Below the pieces are notes generated by a model that had not been told where the DNA came from, made no database searches, and worked only from the letters and a program-made list of their open reading frames with translations. From assembly GCF_018130465.1 (NCBI RefSeq), contig NZ_JAFCKJ010000005.1:248001-312000 (forward strand): a DNA stretch of 64,000 bases, read 5' to 3'. This DNA is from Bradyrhizobium canariense. Its GTDB lineage: Bacteria; Pseudomonadota; Alphaproteobacteria; Rhizobiales; Xanthobacteraceae. The translations under genes and the position numbers were made by a program. Positions 8,094-17,630 of the stretch are shown in pieces. How positions within the stretch are numbered: position 1 is the stretch's first letter; each line of letters begins with the position of its first letter.

Positions 8094-10093
8094 CAGACCG
8101 CTCCCGCCATGCTGACGAGGCTGCGCCGCTCCTCGAGATTGACGCGGTCTATCGCCGCGACCTCCTCGGCCGGAATGACGTATTCGTCATGGTCGCGCCA
8201 GGCGAACACGACGAAGGTCGCGAACGCCCCGATGCCGCCCAAAATCACCATCCACCAGATGTGCCAGATCAGCGCAAAGCCCATGATGGTGGCGAAGAAC
8301 GCGCAGACGAAGCCGGTCGGCGAGTTCCTGGGCATCTCGATGTCCTGATATTCCGGTCCGCCGTGCTCGAGCGATTGCTGCTGGGCACGTGCCTTCATGT
8401 CCCAATAGGCATCCTCGCCGCGCACGTCGGGATTAAAAGCGAAGTTGAACACCGGTGGCGGCGACGACGTCGCCCATTCCAGCGAGCGGCCGTCCCAGGG
8501 ATCGCCAGTGCGGTCGCGCAGGGCCTCGCGGTTGCGAATGCTGACGACGAGCTGCATGATCTGGCAGATCACGCCAATCGTCAGCACGGCCATGCCGGCG
8601 GCTGCAACCAGCATCCATGGCCGCCACGCCGCAACGTCATAGTGCTGCATGCGCCTGGTCATACCGAGCATGCCGACGACATAGAGCGGAACGAAGGTGA
8701 CGTAGAAGCCGAGGAAGGTGAACCAGAACGCGAGCTTGCCCCAGCGGTCGTCGAGGCGAAAGCCGAACGCCTTTGGAAACCAGTACTCGAAGCCGGCGAA
8801 GGCGCCGAACAGCACGCCGCCGATGATGACGTTGTGGAAGTGCGCGACCAGAAACATGCTGTTGTGGAGCATGAAATCGGCCGGCGGCACCGCGACCAGC
8901 ACGCCCGTCAATCCACCGATGATGAAGGTGACCATGAAGCCTATCGACCACAGCATCGGCGTCTCAAAGCGGATGCGTCCGCCATACATCGTGAACAGCC
9001 AGTTGTAGATTTTCACCCCGGTCGGTATCGCGATGATCATGCTGGCGATGCCGAAGATGGCGTTGACGTCGGGGCCCGCGCCCATCGTGAAGAAGTGATG
9101 CAGCCAGACCATGAAGGAAATGACGCAGATTGCCATGGTCGCCAGCACCATCGAGCGATAGCCGAACAGCGCTTTGCCGGAGAAGGTCGAGACCACCTCG
9201 GAGAAGATGCCGAAGGCGGGCAGCACCAGGATGTAGACCTCGGGATGCCCCCAGGCCCAGATCAGGTTCATGAACATCATGACATTGCCGCCGGCCTCAT
9301 TGGTGAAGAAGTGGAAGCCGAGATAGCGGTCGAGCAGCAGCATCGCGAGGGTGGCGGTCAGAATCGGGAAGGCCGCGACGATCAAGAGGTTCGAGGCCAG
9401 CGTGGTCCAGCAGAACATCGGCATGCGCAGATAGTTCATCCCCTTGGTGCGCAGCTTCAGCACCGTCGTCACGAGATTGATGCCGGCCACCAGCGTGCCG
9501 ATGCCGGAGATCTGCAGCGACCACGCATAATAGTCGACGCCGACGCCCGGTGAGTAGGACAGTTCCGACAGCGGCGGAAACGCGAGCCAGCCGGTGCGGG
9601 CGAACTCGCCGATCACCAGCGAGAGATTGACCAGCAGCGCGCCGGTCGCGGTCAGCCAGAAGCCGACCGAATTGAGCGTCGGGAAAGCGACGTCGCGCAC
9701 GCCAAGCTGGAGCGGCACGATCAGATTCATCAGCCCGATCACGAACGGCATCGCCACGAAGAAGATCATGATGGTGCCGTGCGCGGAGAATATCTGGTTG
9801 TAGTGCTCCGGCGGCAGATAGCCCTGCGACTGAAAGGCGACCGCCTGCTGGATCCGCATCATGATGGCGTCGCTGCCGCCGCGCAGCAGCATCACCGAGG
9901 CCAGCAGGATGTACATGACGCCGATCCGCTTGTGATCGACGCTGGTGATCCATTCGTGCCAGAGATAGGGCAGATGGCCCTTCACCACGACCCAGATCAG
10001 CACCCCGAGAATCCCGACCAGCACCACCGCGCCCGCGATCAGCGGGATCGGCTGATCGAACGGAATGGCCGACCAATCGAGCTTACCGAGCAT
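8093..10093 (-). CDS. cyoB: Cytochrome o ubiquinol oxidase subunit I
   Basis: A 666-residue haem-copper oxidase subunit that oxidises ubiquinol, reduces oxygen to water and pumps protons. All key residues are present: His105 and His420 (low- and high-spin haem ligand region; SAHGT and AHFHN motifs), His283-Tyr287 in WGHPEVYI, His332-His333 in LHHFFTMG and His418. Arg71, Asp75 and His97 match the E. coli quinone-site residues. The start at 10093 aligns with E. coli CyoB (MFGKL versus MLGKL) and has GGAGG five bases upstream; another ATG directly precedes it. It overlaps the end of cyoA by 11 bases. Confidence 0.96.
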   Translation of the reverse strand: MLGKLDWSAIPFDQPIPLIAGAVVLVGILGVLIWVVVKGHLPYLWHEWITSVDHKRIGVMYILLASVMLLRGGSDAIMMRIQQAVAFQSQGYLPPEHYNQIFSAHGTIMIFFVAMPFVIGLMNLIVPLQLGVRDVAFPTLNSVGFWLTATGALLVNLSLVIGEFARTGWLAFPPLSELSYSPGVGVDYYAWSLQISGIGTLVAGINLVTTVLKLRTKGMNYLRMPMFCWTTLASNLLIVAAFPILTATLAMLLLDRYLGFHFFTNEAGGNVMMFMNLIWAWGHPEVYILVLPAFGIFSEVVSTFSGKALFGYRSMVLATMAICVISFMVWLHHFFTMGAGPDVNAIFGIASMIIAIPTGVKIYNWLFTMYGGRIRFETPMLWSIGFMVTFIIGGLTGVLVAVPPADFMLHNSMFLVAHFHNVIIGGVLFGAFAGFEYWFPKAFGFRLDDRWGKLAFWFTFLGFYVTFVPLYVVGMLGMTRRMQHYDVAAWRPWMLVAAAGMAVLTIGVICQIMQLVVSIRNREALRDRTGDPWDGRSLEWATSSPPPVFNFAFNPDVRGEDAYWDMKARAQQQSLEHGGPEYQDIEMPRNSPTGFVCAFFATIMGFALIWHIWWMVILGGIGAFATFVVFAWRDHDEYVIPAEEVAAIDRVNLEERRSLVSMAGAV

Positions 10094-10916
10094 CATGGCC
10101 TCCACTGTGCGGACGGCCGGCATCGGAGACCAGCTCCGGCCCCGGTCCCGGCGGAATGTGCTGGGTCGCGATCAGGTCGAACAGCCGGGGATCGTCGAGC
10201 CGGTAGATCGGCCTGCCCTTTTCGACGCCCTGCTGCATCAACTTCTTGTAGCTCTCCTCGTTCAACACGGCATCGGACTTCGCCGTGCTTGCCACCCAGT
10301 CCGGAAAGGCGAGCGGCGAGATCACGTTGACGTCGAACATCATGTCCGGAAAGCCGTCGCCGGAGAAATGCGCCGACAGGCCTTGCAGCTTGCCTTCGTT
10401 GTCGGCGCGCAGGTTCAGCTTCGTCACCATGCCGTTCATGGTGTAGATCATGCTGCCGAGCTGCGGGATGAAGAACGTGTTCATCACGCTCGACGACGTC
10501 AGCTGGAAATTCAGCTCGGCGCCGGCCGGCACCGTCAGCGTGTTGACGGTGGCGATGCGCTGATCCGGATAGATGAAGAGCCATTTCCAGTCGAGCGAGA
10601 CGGCCTGGATGCGGACCGGGCTGCCGGTGCCGGGCACCGGCGCGGCGGGATCGAGCTGGTGCGAGCCGATCCAGGCGACGCCGCCGAGCAGGATCACGGT
10701 GAGCGCGGGGATCGCCCACACCACCATTTCCACCCGCCCCGAATAGACGAAGTCCGGCTGGAATTTTGCTTTCGGATTCGAGGCGCGAAACCAGAATGCA
10801 AAGGCCAGGATCGCGAAAATGGTCGGCACCACGATCGCAAGCATGATGAAGACGGAATCGACCAGGATGGTGCTGTTGGCGGCAGCTACCGGCCCTTGTG
10901 GATCGAGCAGATTCAT
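10083..10916 (-). CDS. cyoA: Cytochrome o ubiquinol oxidase subunit II (N-terminus uncertain)
   Basis: Subunit II, about 277 residues from this ATG, with two transmembrane helices and a periplasmic cupredoxin domain that lacks CuA ligands, as expected for quinol rather than cytochrome c oxidases. Family segments [14 protein letters not shown] and [13 protein letters not shown] are present. E. coli CyoA begins with a lipoprotein signal peptide, but here no in-frame ATG, GTG or usable Cys-containing signal exists upstream; a TTG sits at 10922. A neighbouring frame upstream encodes MKRRLSGTLFTQLRLL, which could be the displaced signal sequence if one base is extra in a GGGG run near 10942-10945. 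First gene of cyoABCD. Confidence 0.88.
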   Translation of the reverse strand: MNLLDPQGPVAAANSTILVDSVFIMLAIVVPTIFAILAFAFWFRASNPKAKFQPDFVYSGRVEMVVWAIPALTVILLGGVAWIGSHQLDPAAPVPGTGSPVRIQAVSLDWKWLFIYPDQRIATVNTLTVPAGAELNFQLTSSSVMNTFFIPQLGSMIYTMNGMVTKLNLRADNEGKLQGLSAHFSGDGFPDMMFDVNVISPLAFPDWVASTAKSDAVLNEESYKKLMQQGVEKGRPIYRLDDPRLFDLIATQHIPPGPGPELVSDAGRPHSGGHDAR

Positions 10917-11137
10917 CGGCAAGCCACTGGCGATTGGGAAACCCCGAGAGGAGCCTAGCGCGGAAAAGCCCCCGCAACAAACGCAGTTGCGTGAAGAGGG
11001 TTCCGGACAATCGCCGCTTCATCTCGTGGGGCGGCATGCAATTCCATGCGATGTCAATGACATCTACGCGGGACGGTCGGCCTTCTCACCTCCGTGCGCC
11101 ATTGCTAGTTTGCACGAAAATATCGGGATGAAACGAC

Positions 11138-11950
11138 ATGCAGGGCCCTGAGGACGATGCCGGCCTCGCCGGCAAGGTTGCGCTGATCAGTGGCGGCGGC
11201 GCCGCGGGCGACGGCATCGGCAACGGCCGCGCTGCAGCAATCGTGCTGGCCCGCGCCGGCGCCAAGGTGCTGGTCGGCGACCGCGACCTCGAGCTTGCCG
11301 AACGCACCGTCGAGACGATCACGGCCGAGGGCGGTACCGCTTCTGCGCATGGCGGCGACGTCACCAGTGAGGGCGATTGCAAGCAGCTGGTCGAAGCCGC
11401 GCTCGATCGCTGGGGCCGGCTCGATTTTCTCGACAACAATGTCGGCATCGGCAGCCGGGGCAGCGTGGTCGACGAGACGCCCGAGCAATATCGCCGCGTC
11501 ATGCAGGTCAATGTCGAGACCATGTTCCTGCTCTCGGAGCATGCCATCCCCGCCATGATCAAGACTGCCAAGGGCGGCGCGATCGTCAACATCTCCTCGA
11601 TCTCGGCGCTGCGGCCACGCGGGCTCACGACCTACACGACCTCGAAGGCCGCGATCATCGGTCTCACGCGCGCAATGGCGGTCGATCACGGCCGCGACAA
11701 CATCCGCGTCAACTGCATCTGCCCCGGGCCGATGTACACGCCGATGGTCTACGCCCGCGGCATGAGCGAACAGGCACGCGCGCAGCGGGCCAGGGCCTCC
11801 ATACTCAAGACCGAAGGCACCGGCTGGGATGTCGGCCATGCCGTCAAGTTCCTGCTCAGCAATTTTGCACGCTACATCACCGGCCAAGTGCTGGTGGTCG
11901 ACGGCGGCGTGACGCTGCAAGCCCCCGAACGCGAGTCCCAAGAACACTAA
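11138..11950 (+). CDS. SDR family oxidoreductase
   Basis: A 270-residue classical short-chain dehydrogenase/reductase. The cofactor loop is GGGAAGDGIG (about residues 19-28), NNVG is at 100-103, the catalytic Ser is in NISSIS and Tyr166-Lys170 form the YTTSK motif. It probably reduces or oxidises a small alcohol/ketone with NAD(P). It opens a three-gene operon with a carboxymuconolactone-decarboxylase-like protein and a second SDR, with gaps of 11 and 1 bases. The two SDRs share the unusually long glycine loop and are likely paralogues. Confidence 0.85.
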   Translation: MQGPEDDAGLAGKVALISGGGAAGDGIGNGRAAAIVLARAGAKVLVGDRDLELAERTVETITAEGGTASAHGGDVTSEGDCKQLVEAALDRWGRLDFLDNNVGIGSRGSVVDETPEQYRRVMQVNVETMFLLSEHAIPAMIKTAKGGAIVNISSISALRPRGLTTYTTSKAAIIGLTRAMAVDHGRDNIRVNCICPGPMYTPMVYARGMSEQARAQRARASILKTEGTGWDVGHAVKFLLSNFARYITGQVLVVDGGVTLQAPERESQEH

Positions 11951-11961
11951 GGAAACACACG

Positions 11962-12516
11962 ATGGCCCGCCTGCCCTATCTCGAGGCCGACCAGGTCGCG
12001 CCTGAATATCGCGACATGCTCAAGCGCAACACCAATCTGCACAAGCTTCTGGTCAACTCGCCGGAGATGGCGCGCGCCTTCAACGGCATCGGCGGCTACA
12101 TCCGCTTCAAGAGCAAGCTCGACCCGCGGCTGCGGGAGCTTGCGATCCTCCAGGTCGGCTGGATGGAGAAGTCGGAATACGAATTCACCCATCACGTGAA
12201 GATCGGCAAGGAGTTCGGCGTCACCGCCGAGGACATCGCTGGCCTGATGGCCGAGACCGACGGCAAGCCCTCGAAGCTCGAGCCGCAGGCGAAGGCGATC
12301 CTGAAAGGCGCCCGCGAGATGGTACGCGAGCTCGCGATGTCGGACGCGACCTTTGCCGAGATCAAGCAGCACCTCTCCGACGAGCACATGGTCGATCTCG
12401 TCCTGACTATCGCTTTCTATTGCGGCGTGGTGCGCGTGCTCGCTACCATGAAGATCGACAACGAGCCATATTACAAAGAGGTACTCCAGCAGTACCCGAT
12501 CCCGGGAGTGAACTGA
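11962..12516 (+). CDS. Carboxymuconolactone decarboxylase family protein
   Basis: A 184-residue all-helical protein of the CMD/AhpD superfamily. The core runs from about residue 45 to 130 (PRLRELAILQVGW, SEYEFTHHVKIGKEFGV). The Cys-X-X-Cys of AhpD peroxidase-type members is replaced by SEYEF, so thiol peroxidase activity is unlikely and a decarboxylase-like or non-redox role is more probable. The start at 11962 follows an AAGGAAAC stretch. It is sandwiched between two SDR genes of one operon. The substrate cannot be assigned. Confidence 0.8.
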   Translation: MARLPYLEADQVAPEYRDMLKRNTNLHKLLVNSPEMARAFNGIGGYIRFKSKLDPRLRELAILQVGWMEKSEYEFTHHVKIGKEFGVTAEDIAGLMAETDGKPSKLEPQAKAILKGAREMVRELAMSDATFAEIKQHLSDEHMVDLVLTIAFYCGVVRVLATMKIDNEPYYKEVLQQYPIPGVN

Positions 12517-12517
12517 C

Positions 12518-13318
12518 ATGCGCTTGAAGGACAAGATTGCGATCGTGGTCGGGGCCGGGCAAAGTCCCGGCGAAGGCATGGGCAACGGCCGCGCCACCGC
12601 GCTGACCTTCGCGCGCGAGGGTGCCAAGGTGCTGTGCGTCGATCATCATCTGGAATCGGCGCAGGAAACCGCCGCCATGATCGCCGCGAAGCATGGCACG
12701 GCAGCGGCATTCAAGGCCGACGTCACGAAGTCCGCCGACATCAAGGCGATGGTCGCGGACGCGCAAGCGCGCTGGGGCCGGATCGACGTGCTGCACAACA
12801 ATGTCGGCGTCAGCCTGTCCGGCGGCGACGCCGAGCTGCTGCAAATCACCGAGGAGGCCTTCGACCGCATTGTCGCCATCAATCTGAAGAGCTGCATCCT
12901 TGCGGCGAAAGAGGTGATCCCGATCATGCGCGCGCAAGGAGGCGGGGCGATCATCAACATCTCCTCGATGGCGGCGATCACCACCTACCCTTACGTCGCC
13001 TACAAGGCGACGAAATCGGCGATGATCGCCTTCACCGAACAACTCGCCTACCAGAACGCGGAATACGGCATCCGCGCCAACGTCATCCTGCCCGGCCTGA
13101 TGAACACGCCGATGGCCGTCGACACCCGCGCCCGCGAATGGCACAAGACCCGCGCCGAAGTCGAAGCTGAACGGGACAGCAAGGTGCCGCTGCGCAGGAA
13201 GATGGGCACCGGATGGGACGTCGCGAATGCCGCGCTGTTCCTGGCATCGGACGAGGCGAATTTCATCACCGGCGTGACGCTGCCGGTGGATGGCGGGGCG
13301 AGCGTGAGACGGGGGTGA
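12518..13318 (+). CDS. SDR family oxidoreductase
   Basis: A 266-residue classical SDR. It shows the glycine-rich loop GAGQSPGEGMGNG (residues 12-24), NNVG at 94-97, catalytic Ser in NISSMA and Tyr162-Lys166 in YKATK. It starts one base after the stop of the preceding gene, so it is part of the same operon and probably acts on the same pathway. It resembles the first SDR of the operon in the cofactor loop. A palindromic repeat follows and may end the transcript. Confidence 0.85.
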   Translation: MRLKDKIAIVVGAGQSPGEGMGNGRATALTFAREGAKVLCVDHHLESAQETAAMIAAKHGTAAAFKADVTKSADIKAMVADAQARWGRIDVLHNNVGVSLSGGDAELLQITEEAFDRIVAINLKSCILAAKEVIPIMRAQGGGAIINISSMAAITTYPYVAYKATKSAMIAFTEQLAYQNAEYGIRANVILPGLMNTPMAVDTRAREWHKTRAEVEAERDSKVPLRRKMGTGWDVANAALFLASDEANFITGVTLPVDGGASVRRG

Positions 13319-13340
13319 GCGACGCCAGCCCAGTGCTTCT

Positions 13341-13490
13341 TCCCTTCTCCCCTTGTGGGAGAAGGTGGCGCGAAGCGCCGGATGAGGGGTTTCTCTCCGC
13401 GCACGCATAGAGGAATTCGCCGATAGAACCCCTCACCCGTCTCGCCGCTGCGCGGCGAGCCACCCTCTCCCACATGGGGCGAGGGTACAC
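13341..13490. repeat. Composite palindromic intergenic repeat
   Basis: Two REP-like units lie back to back. The left has CCCTTCTCCCCTTGTGGGAG and TGGCGCGAAGCGCC; the right has CCCCTCACCCG, TCGCCGCTGCGCGGCGA and CACCCTCTCCCACATGGGGC. These are widespread in alphaproteobacterial intergenic DNA. The whole block sits between the convergent ends of the SDR and the sugar dehydrogenase gene and can form strong hairpins. Confidence 0.72.
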
Positions 13491-13492
13491 CT

Positions 13493-14833
13493 TCATCGCG
13501 GCGTGCCTGTCACCCGCCAGATCGTCCCGTTGCCATCCTCCGAGACCAGCAGCGACCCATCCTTCGCCACCGCGACTCCGACCGGCCTCCCCCACACCTC
13601 GGTCTCGCTCACCACGAACCCCGTGACGAAATCCTCGTACTCGCCGGTCGGCTTGCCGTCCTTCACCCGGATGCGGATCACCTTGTAGCCGGTGCGCTTC
13701 GACCTGTTCCAGGAGCCGTGCTCGGCCGCGAAAGCATCGCCCTGATACTCGGACGGAAACTGCGTGCCCTGATAGAAGGTCATGCCGAGCGAGGCCGAGT
13801 GCGGCTGCACCAGCACGTCAGGCACCGTCACCTTGTCCTTGAGGTCCGGCCGCGCGCCGGCGTGGCGCGGGTCTTCGTTGCCGCCGATATAGAACCACGG
13901 CCAGCCATAGAAGGCGCCTTCCGTCACGCTGGTGACGTAATCAGGCACGAGATCGTCGCCTAGGCCGTCGCGTTCGTTGGTCGAGCACCAGGGCAGTCCG
14001 GTCTGCGGCTGGACCGCGAGCCCGACGCAGTTGCGGATACCGGTGGCGTAGATCTTCCGCTCCTTGCCGTCGGGATTGAAGGCGAGCACGGTGGCGCGCT
14101 CGGTCTCGCTGGCCCAGGCCGCGCCAAGTGGTTGCGCTTTCGACCACGCCTGCATCCCGCCCGGCGGCGTGCCCATGCCCTCGGCGACGTTGCTGAGCGA
14201 GCCGACGGACACCAGCATGCGCTTGTTATCAGGCGTGAAGACGATGTCGCGGGTGGAATGGCCGCCGTCATGCGGCAGGCTCGCCACGACCGTCTCCGCC
14301 TTGCCACGCGCCTTGAGATCGCCGGCCTGATAGGGAAAGCGGACGACGCTGTCGGTGTTGGCGACATAGACCCATTGCGGATTGTCGCCGTTCGGGAAGA
14401 AGGCAATGCCGAACGGCTGCCTCAGGCCGCTGGCGAACAATTCGTTGGTGGCGACCTTGCCGCCCTCGCCGGCGCGAAGCACGCGGATGGTCCCTCCCCG
14501 CGTCTCCGCGACGAAGACATCGCCGTTCGGCGCCACGCGCACGATGCGCGGGGCACGCAGACCCTCGGCGAACAGCTCGATCTTGAAGCCGGCCGGCACC
14601 TGAAGCACAGCCTCCGGCGGACGCGGCACCACACGCGACGAACTCGCAACCGACCGCGTGGCGCCGGGCCTCACCAGATCCTGCGGCCGGATCAATCTGA
14701 CCGTGCCGGGCTTGTCGGCCTGCCAATCGCCGTAGGCATCCTGGCCCTGCAGCACCGGCTGGGCCTGCACACAGGTCGCGACCGCGACCAGCCACCCCGC
14801 GGACATCGCCACGAACGAAATCCTGTTCTTCAC
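13493..14833 (-). CDS. PQQ-dependent sugar dehydrogenase-like (sorbosone dehydrogenase family) periplasmic protein
   Basis: A 446-residue exported beta-propeller. A signal peptide covers residues 1-24 (cleavage after VQA). The propeller has repeated blades such as APNGDVFVAETRGG, GIAFFPNGD, DIVFTPDN and VAVAKDGSLLVSEDGNGTIWRV, and family segments HDGGHSTRDI and ATGIRNCVGLAVQP. This matches the glucose/sorbosone dehydrogenase fold. It would oxidise an aldose or related sugar in the periplasm using PQQ. No PQQ biosynthesis genes are visible, so activity is inferred from family only. Confidence 0.8.
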   Translation of the reverse strand: MKNRISFVAMSAGWLVAVATCVQAQPVLQGQDAYGDWQADKPGTVRLIRPQDLVRPGATRSVASSSRVVPRPPEAVLQVPAGFKIELFAEGLRAPRIVRVAPNGDVFVAETRGGTIRVLRAGEGGKVATNELFASGLRQPFGIAFFPNGDNPQWVYVANTDSVVRFPYQAGDLKARGKAETVVASLPHDGGHSTRDIVFTPDNKRMLVSVGSLSNVAEGMGTPPGGMQAWSKAQPLGAAWASETERATVLAFNPDGKERKIYATGIRNCVGLAVQPQTGLPWCSTNERDGLGDDLVPDYVTSVTEGAFYGWPWFYIGGNEDPRHAGARPDLKDKVTVPDVLVQPHSASLGMTFYQGTQFPSEYQGDAFAAEHGSWNRSKRTGYKVIRIRVKDGKPTGEYEDFVTGFVVSETEVWGRPVGVAVAKDGSLLVSEDGNGTIWRVTGTPR

Positions 14834-15068
14834 GTCGTTTCCTCCCGGCCTTCACGTCTCGCGCATCAACGCCGATCGACGCGCAAACGTTCTGCGACAG
14901 GTCAAATGCCTGCCGAATCCCACGTCAGCTCATGCCCGCACGATGTGCATCAGCCGCAGCCCATCGTACTGGAAAATGCGGCTGATCGGTGCGACACATT
15001 ATAAGGGCGGGGCCGCCGGTTGCGGTCATCAAGGCTGCGGCATTGGGGTCGCATCTGTTGGGGTGATC

Positions 15069-16274
15069 ATGTGGGGATCCATCATATCGGAATGGGCAAG
15101 CCTGCTGCTCCGCTGGCTGCACGTGGTGGCGGCGATCGCCTGGATCGGCAGTTCCTTCTATTTCATCGCCCTCGACCTCAGCCTCAAGCCCAAAACCGAC
15201 TCTCCTGAGCGCGATCTGCCGGACGGCGTGCAGGGAGAGGCCTGGCAGGTCCATGGCGGCGGCTTCTACCGGATCATGAAATATCTAGTCGCGCCCGCCC
15301 AGATGCCGGACGAGCTGACCTGGTTCAAATGGGAGGCCTACACCACCTGGCTGTCGGGCTTCGCCCTGATGGTGGTGGTGTATTATCTCGAGGCCGATTT
15401 GTTCCTGGTCGACAAGTCGATCCTCGACCTCACGCCATTCCAGTCCGGCCTGTTCAGCCTCTCGAGCCTCGCGCTGGCTTGGCTGCTTTATGAAGGCGCC
15501 TGCCGTACCGGGCTCGCGCAGCGCGAGCTGCCCTTCGCCATCGGCGGCTACCTGTTCCTGGTCGCGTTGACCTACGCCTTCACCCACGTGCTGAGCGGGC
15601 GCGGCGCCTTCAACCAGATCGGGGCGATCATCGGCACCATCATGGTCGCCAACGTCTTCGCGCTGATCATCCCGAACCAGAAGAAGATCGTAGCCAGCCT
15701 GATCGCGGGACAGGCGCCCGATCCGAAGCTCGGCAAGTCCAGCAAGGAGCGCTCGGTCCACAACAACTATCTGACGCTGCCCGTCGTCGTGCTGATGATC
15801 AGCAACCATTATCCCCTGCTCTACGCCACGCGCTTCAACTGGATCATCGTCGCGATCATCCTGGCGCTCGGCCCCGTGATCCGCCATTTCTTCAACGAGC
15901 GGCACGCCGGGCGCAGATCGCCATGGTGGGTGTGGGGCGTCGCAGCGGTCGGCGTGATAGCGATCCTCTTCCTCTCGGCCGCCGGCCCGCGCGAGGTCAA
16001 GACAAGCACGCTGTCGGCGCAGCCGACGCTTGCCAATGTCGAGGAGATCGTGATGTCCCGCTGCAGCATGTGCCACGCCGCCGAGCCGGCCTGGGCCGGA
16101 ATCGTGACGGCGCCGAAGGGCATATTGCTCGACGCGCCCGAGCACATCCATCGCAACATCCGCCTGATCGGCCGCGTCGCCGCCTGGTCCAATGCGATGC
16201 CGCCGGGCAACATCACCGAAATGACCAGCGATGAGCGCGCCATCCTCGCCGCCTATATCGAGCAGGCTCGCTGA
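15069..16274 (+). CDS. puuD: Urate hydroxylase with C-terminal cytochrome c domain
   Basis: A 401-residue membrane protein. About eight transmembrane helices occupy residues 1-300 (WLHVVAAIAWIGSSFYFIALD near the start; TWFKWEAYTTWLSGFALM). A cytochrome c domain follows with haem motif CSMCH at 332-336 and a probable axial Met in NAMPPGN. This architecture defines PuuD, which converts urate to 5-hydroxyisourate and passes electrons to the respiratory chain. The ATG at 15069 is preferred over in-frame upstream codons because homology begins there. No allantoin or xanthine genes are next to it, so it appears as a lone purine catabolism gene. Confidence 0.88.
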   Translation: MWGSIISEWASLLLRWLHVVAAIAWIGSSFYFIALDLSLKPKTDSPERDLPDGVQGEAWQVHGGGFYRIMKYLVAPAQMPDELTWFKWEAYTTWLSGFALMVVVYYLEADLFLVDKSILDLTPFQSGLFSLSSLALAWLLYEGACRTGLAQRELPFAIGGYLFLVALTYAFTHVLSGRGAFNQIGAIIGTIMVANVFALIIPNQKKIVASLIAGQAPDPKLGKSSKERSVHNNYLTLPVVVLMISNHYPLLYATRFNWIIVAIILALGPVIRHFFNERHAGRRSPWWVWGVAAVGVIAILFLSAAGPREVKTSTLSAQPTLANVEEIVMSRCSMCHAAEPAWAGIVTAPKGILLDAPEHIHRNIRLIGRVAAWSNAMPPGNITEMTSDERAILAAYIEQAR

Positions 16275-16420
16275 CGCCGTCACGCGTCGATAGAGCATTT
16301 CGCGGAATGAAATTTCGTATCTCCCACCGATTTGAAAATGACTTGCCCGCCTATCCGGCGTAGACAGGACCAATGGCCGCCAGCGCGGCCTCAAGTCAGT
16401 TTGCATTCGGGGAAAGAACA

Positions 16421-17278
16421 GTGGCCCTCAAGAACGTCATCGGTATCGACCACGCCGTGGTCATGGTGCAGGACCTCGACAAAGCCGCCGAAAACTACCG
16501 GCAGCTCGGCTTCACCATCTCGCCGCGCGGCACCCACAGCGCACATATGGGCACCGGCAACTACACCATCATGTTCGACCCGGACTATATGGAGCTGCTC
16601 GGCGTGCTCGCCGCGACCGAGCATAACGCGCCGGCGCGTGCCTTCCTCGACAAGCGCGGCGAAGGCATCGAGCGCATCGCCTTCACCGCGGTCGATTCCA
16701 CCGCCGGCGCGGAGGAAATCCGCGCACGTGGCCTGGAGCCGATCGGCCCGACCGATTTCGAACGGCCCGTGACGCTGCCGAACGGCACGATCTCGGCGGC
16801 GAAATTCCGCACCTTCATGTGGCCGACCGCGGAGGCGCCAGGCGGCGTGCGCATCTTCGCCTGCCAGCACAAGACGCGCGAGACGGTGTGGATTCCCGAG
16901 CTGATGAAGCACGCCAATGCGGCCAAGCGGATCAAGCAGACATTGATCGCGACGCCCGAGCCCGCGAAGGACGCCGCGCATCTGGGACGGCTGATCGACC
17001 GCGAGCCGAAGACTGAGGCCGACGGCGCGGTGACCGTGCCCTCCGGTGGCGATCGTGCCGACTTCGTCTATTTGACACTGGAGCAGCTCGGCAAACGCTA
17101 TCCCGGCGTGCCGCTCGCGGGTCTTTCCGAACGTGGCGGTGCGGCCCTCGTGCTCGTGAGCGGCGATCTTGCGGCCACTGAAAAGGCGCTTGGTTCGGTA
17201 GCTGTGCGCAGCGGGCCTGCGATCTGCGTGCCGCCGGCCAAGGCCAACGGCACCCTGCTCGCCTTCGTTGCGGGCTGA
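16421..17278 (+). CDS. VOC (glyoxalase/bleomycin resistance) family protein
   Basis: About 285 residues from the GTG at 16421, which has GGGGAAAG upstream and gives a start (VALKNVIGIDHAVVMV) that coincides with the domain. An in-frame ATG at 16373 would add 16 residues. The N-terminal VOC domain shows IGIDHAVVMVQDLDKAA and the segment AEAPGGVRIFACQHKT; a second domain follows with more divergence. The length and arrangement fit glyoxalase_3-type proteins. Metal-dependent lyase or dioxygenase chemistry is possible but the substrate is not readable. Confidence 0.72.
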   Translation: MALKNVIGIDHAVVMVQDLDKAAENYRQLGFTISPRGTHSAHMGTGNYTIMFDPDYMELLGVLAATEHNAPARAFLDKRGEGIERIAFTAVDSTAGAEEIRARGLEPIGPTDFERPVTLPNGTISAAKFRTFMWPTAEAPGGVRIFACQHKTRETVWIPELMKHANAAKRIKQTLIATPEPAKDAAHLGRLIDREPKTEADGAVTVPSGGDRADFVYLTLEQLGKRYPGVPLAGLSERGGAALVLVSGDLAATEKALGSVAVRSGPAICVPPAKANGTLLAFVAG

Positions 17279-17354
17279 TTTGAACTAATTCTTTAACAAG
17301 CGTTTACCGGGCGGCCTTAGGCTTCTGGGCTCCCACGCCTTCAGGGCCAAGCGC

Positions 17355-17630
17355 ATGTTCAAAGAGAAATCGCCGATCGCCTATGACGCGCCGGCCGAAC
17401 TGAAGAAATGGCCGTCGTTGAAGGGCGAGAGGCAGAAGGACCGAGGTCCGCCCTATCTCGTCTACAACGGTACGCTCGCCGATTGCGTCCGCGAGCTCAT
17501 GGGCAAGCCCATCAAGGGCATCTCGCTCTACGACATCATGACGAGGCCGCAAGCAGCGTTCGACCAGACCGTGCTGTCGCCCGGCGATGCCGCCGAGATC
17601 GCGATGCGGAAGGACTTTCCCAAAGACTAG
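17355..17630 (+). CDS. Conserved small hypothetical protein
   Basis: A 91-residue basic, soluble protein with no signal peptide or recognised domain. It is compositionally protein-like (KKWPSLKGERQKDRGPPYLV, LADCVRELMGKP, YDIMTRPQ). It ends in a 4-base convergent overlap with the L,D-transpeptidase gene. I do not recognise a family. An upstream non-coding stretch of 76 bases separates it from the VOC gene. Confidence 0.6.
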   Translation: MFKEKSPIAYDAPAELKKWPSLKGERQKDRGPPYLVYNGTLADCVRELMGKPIKGISLYDIMTRPQAAFDQTVLSPGDAAEIAMRKDFPKD

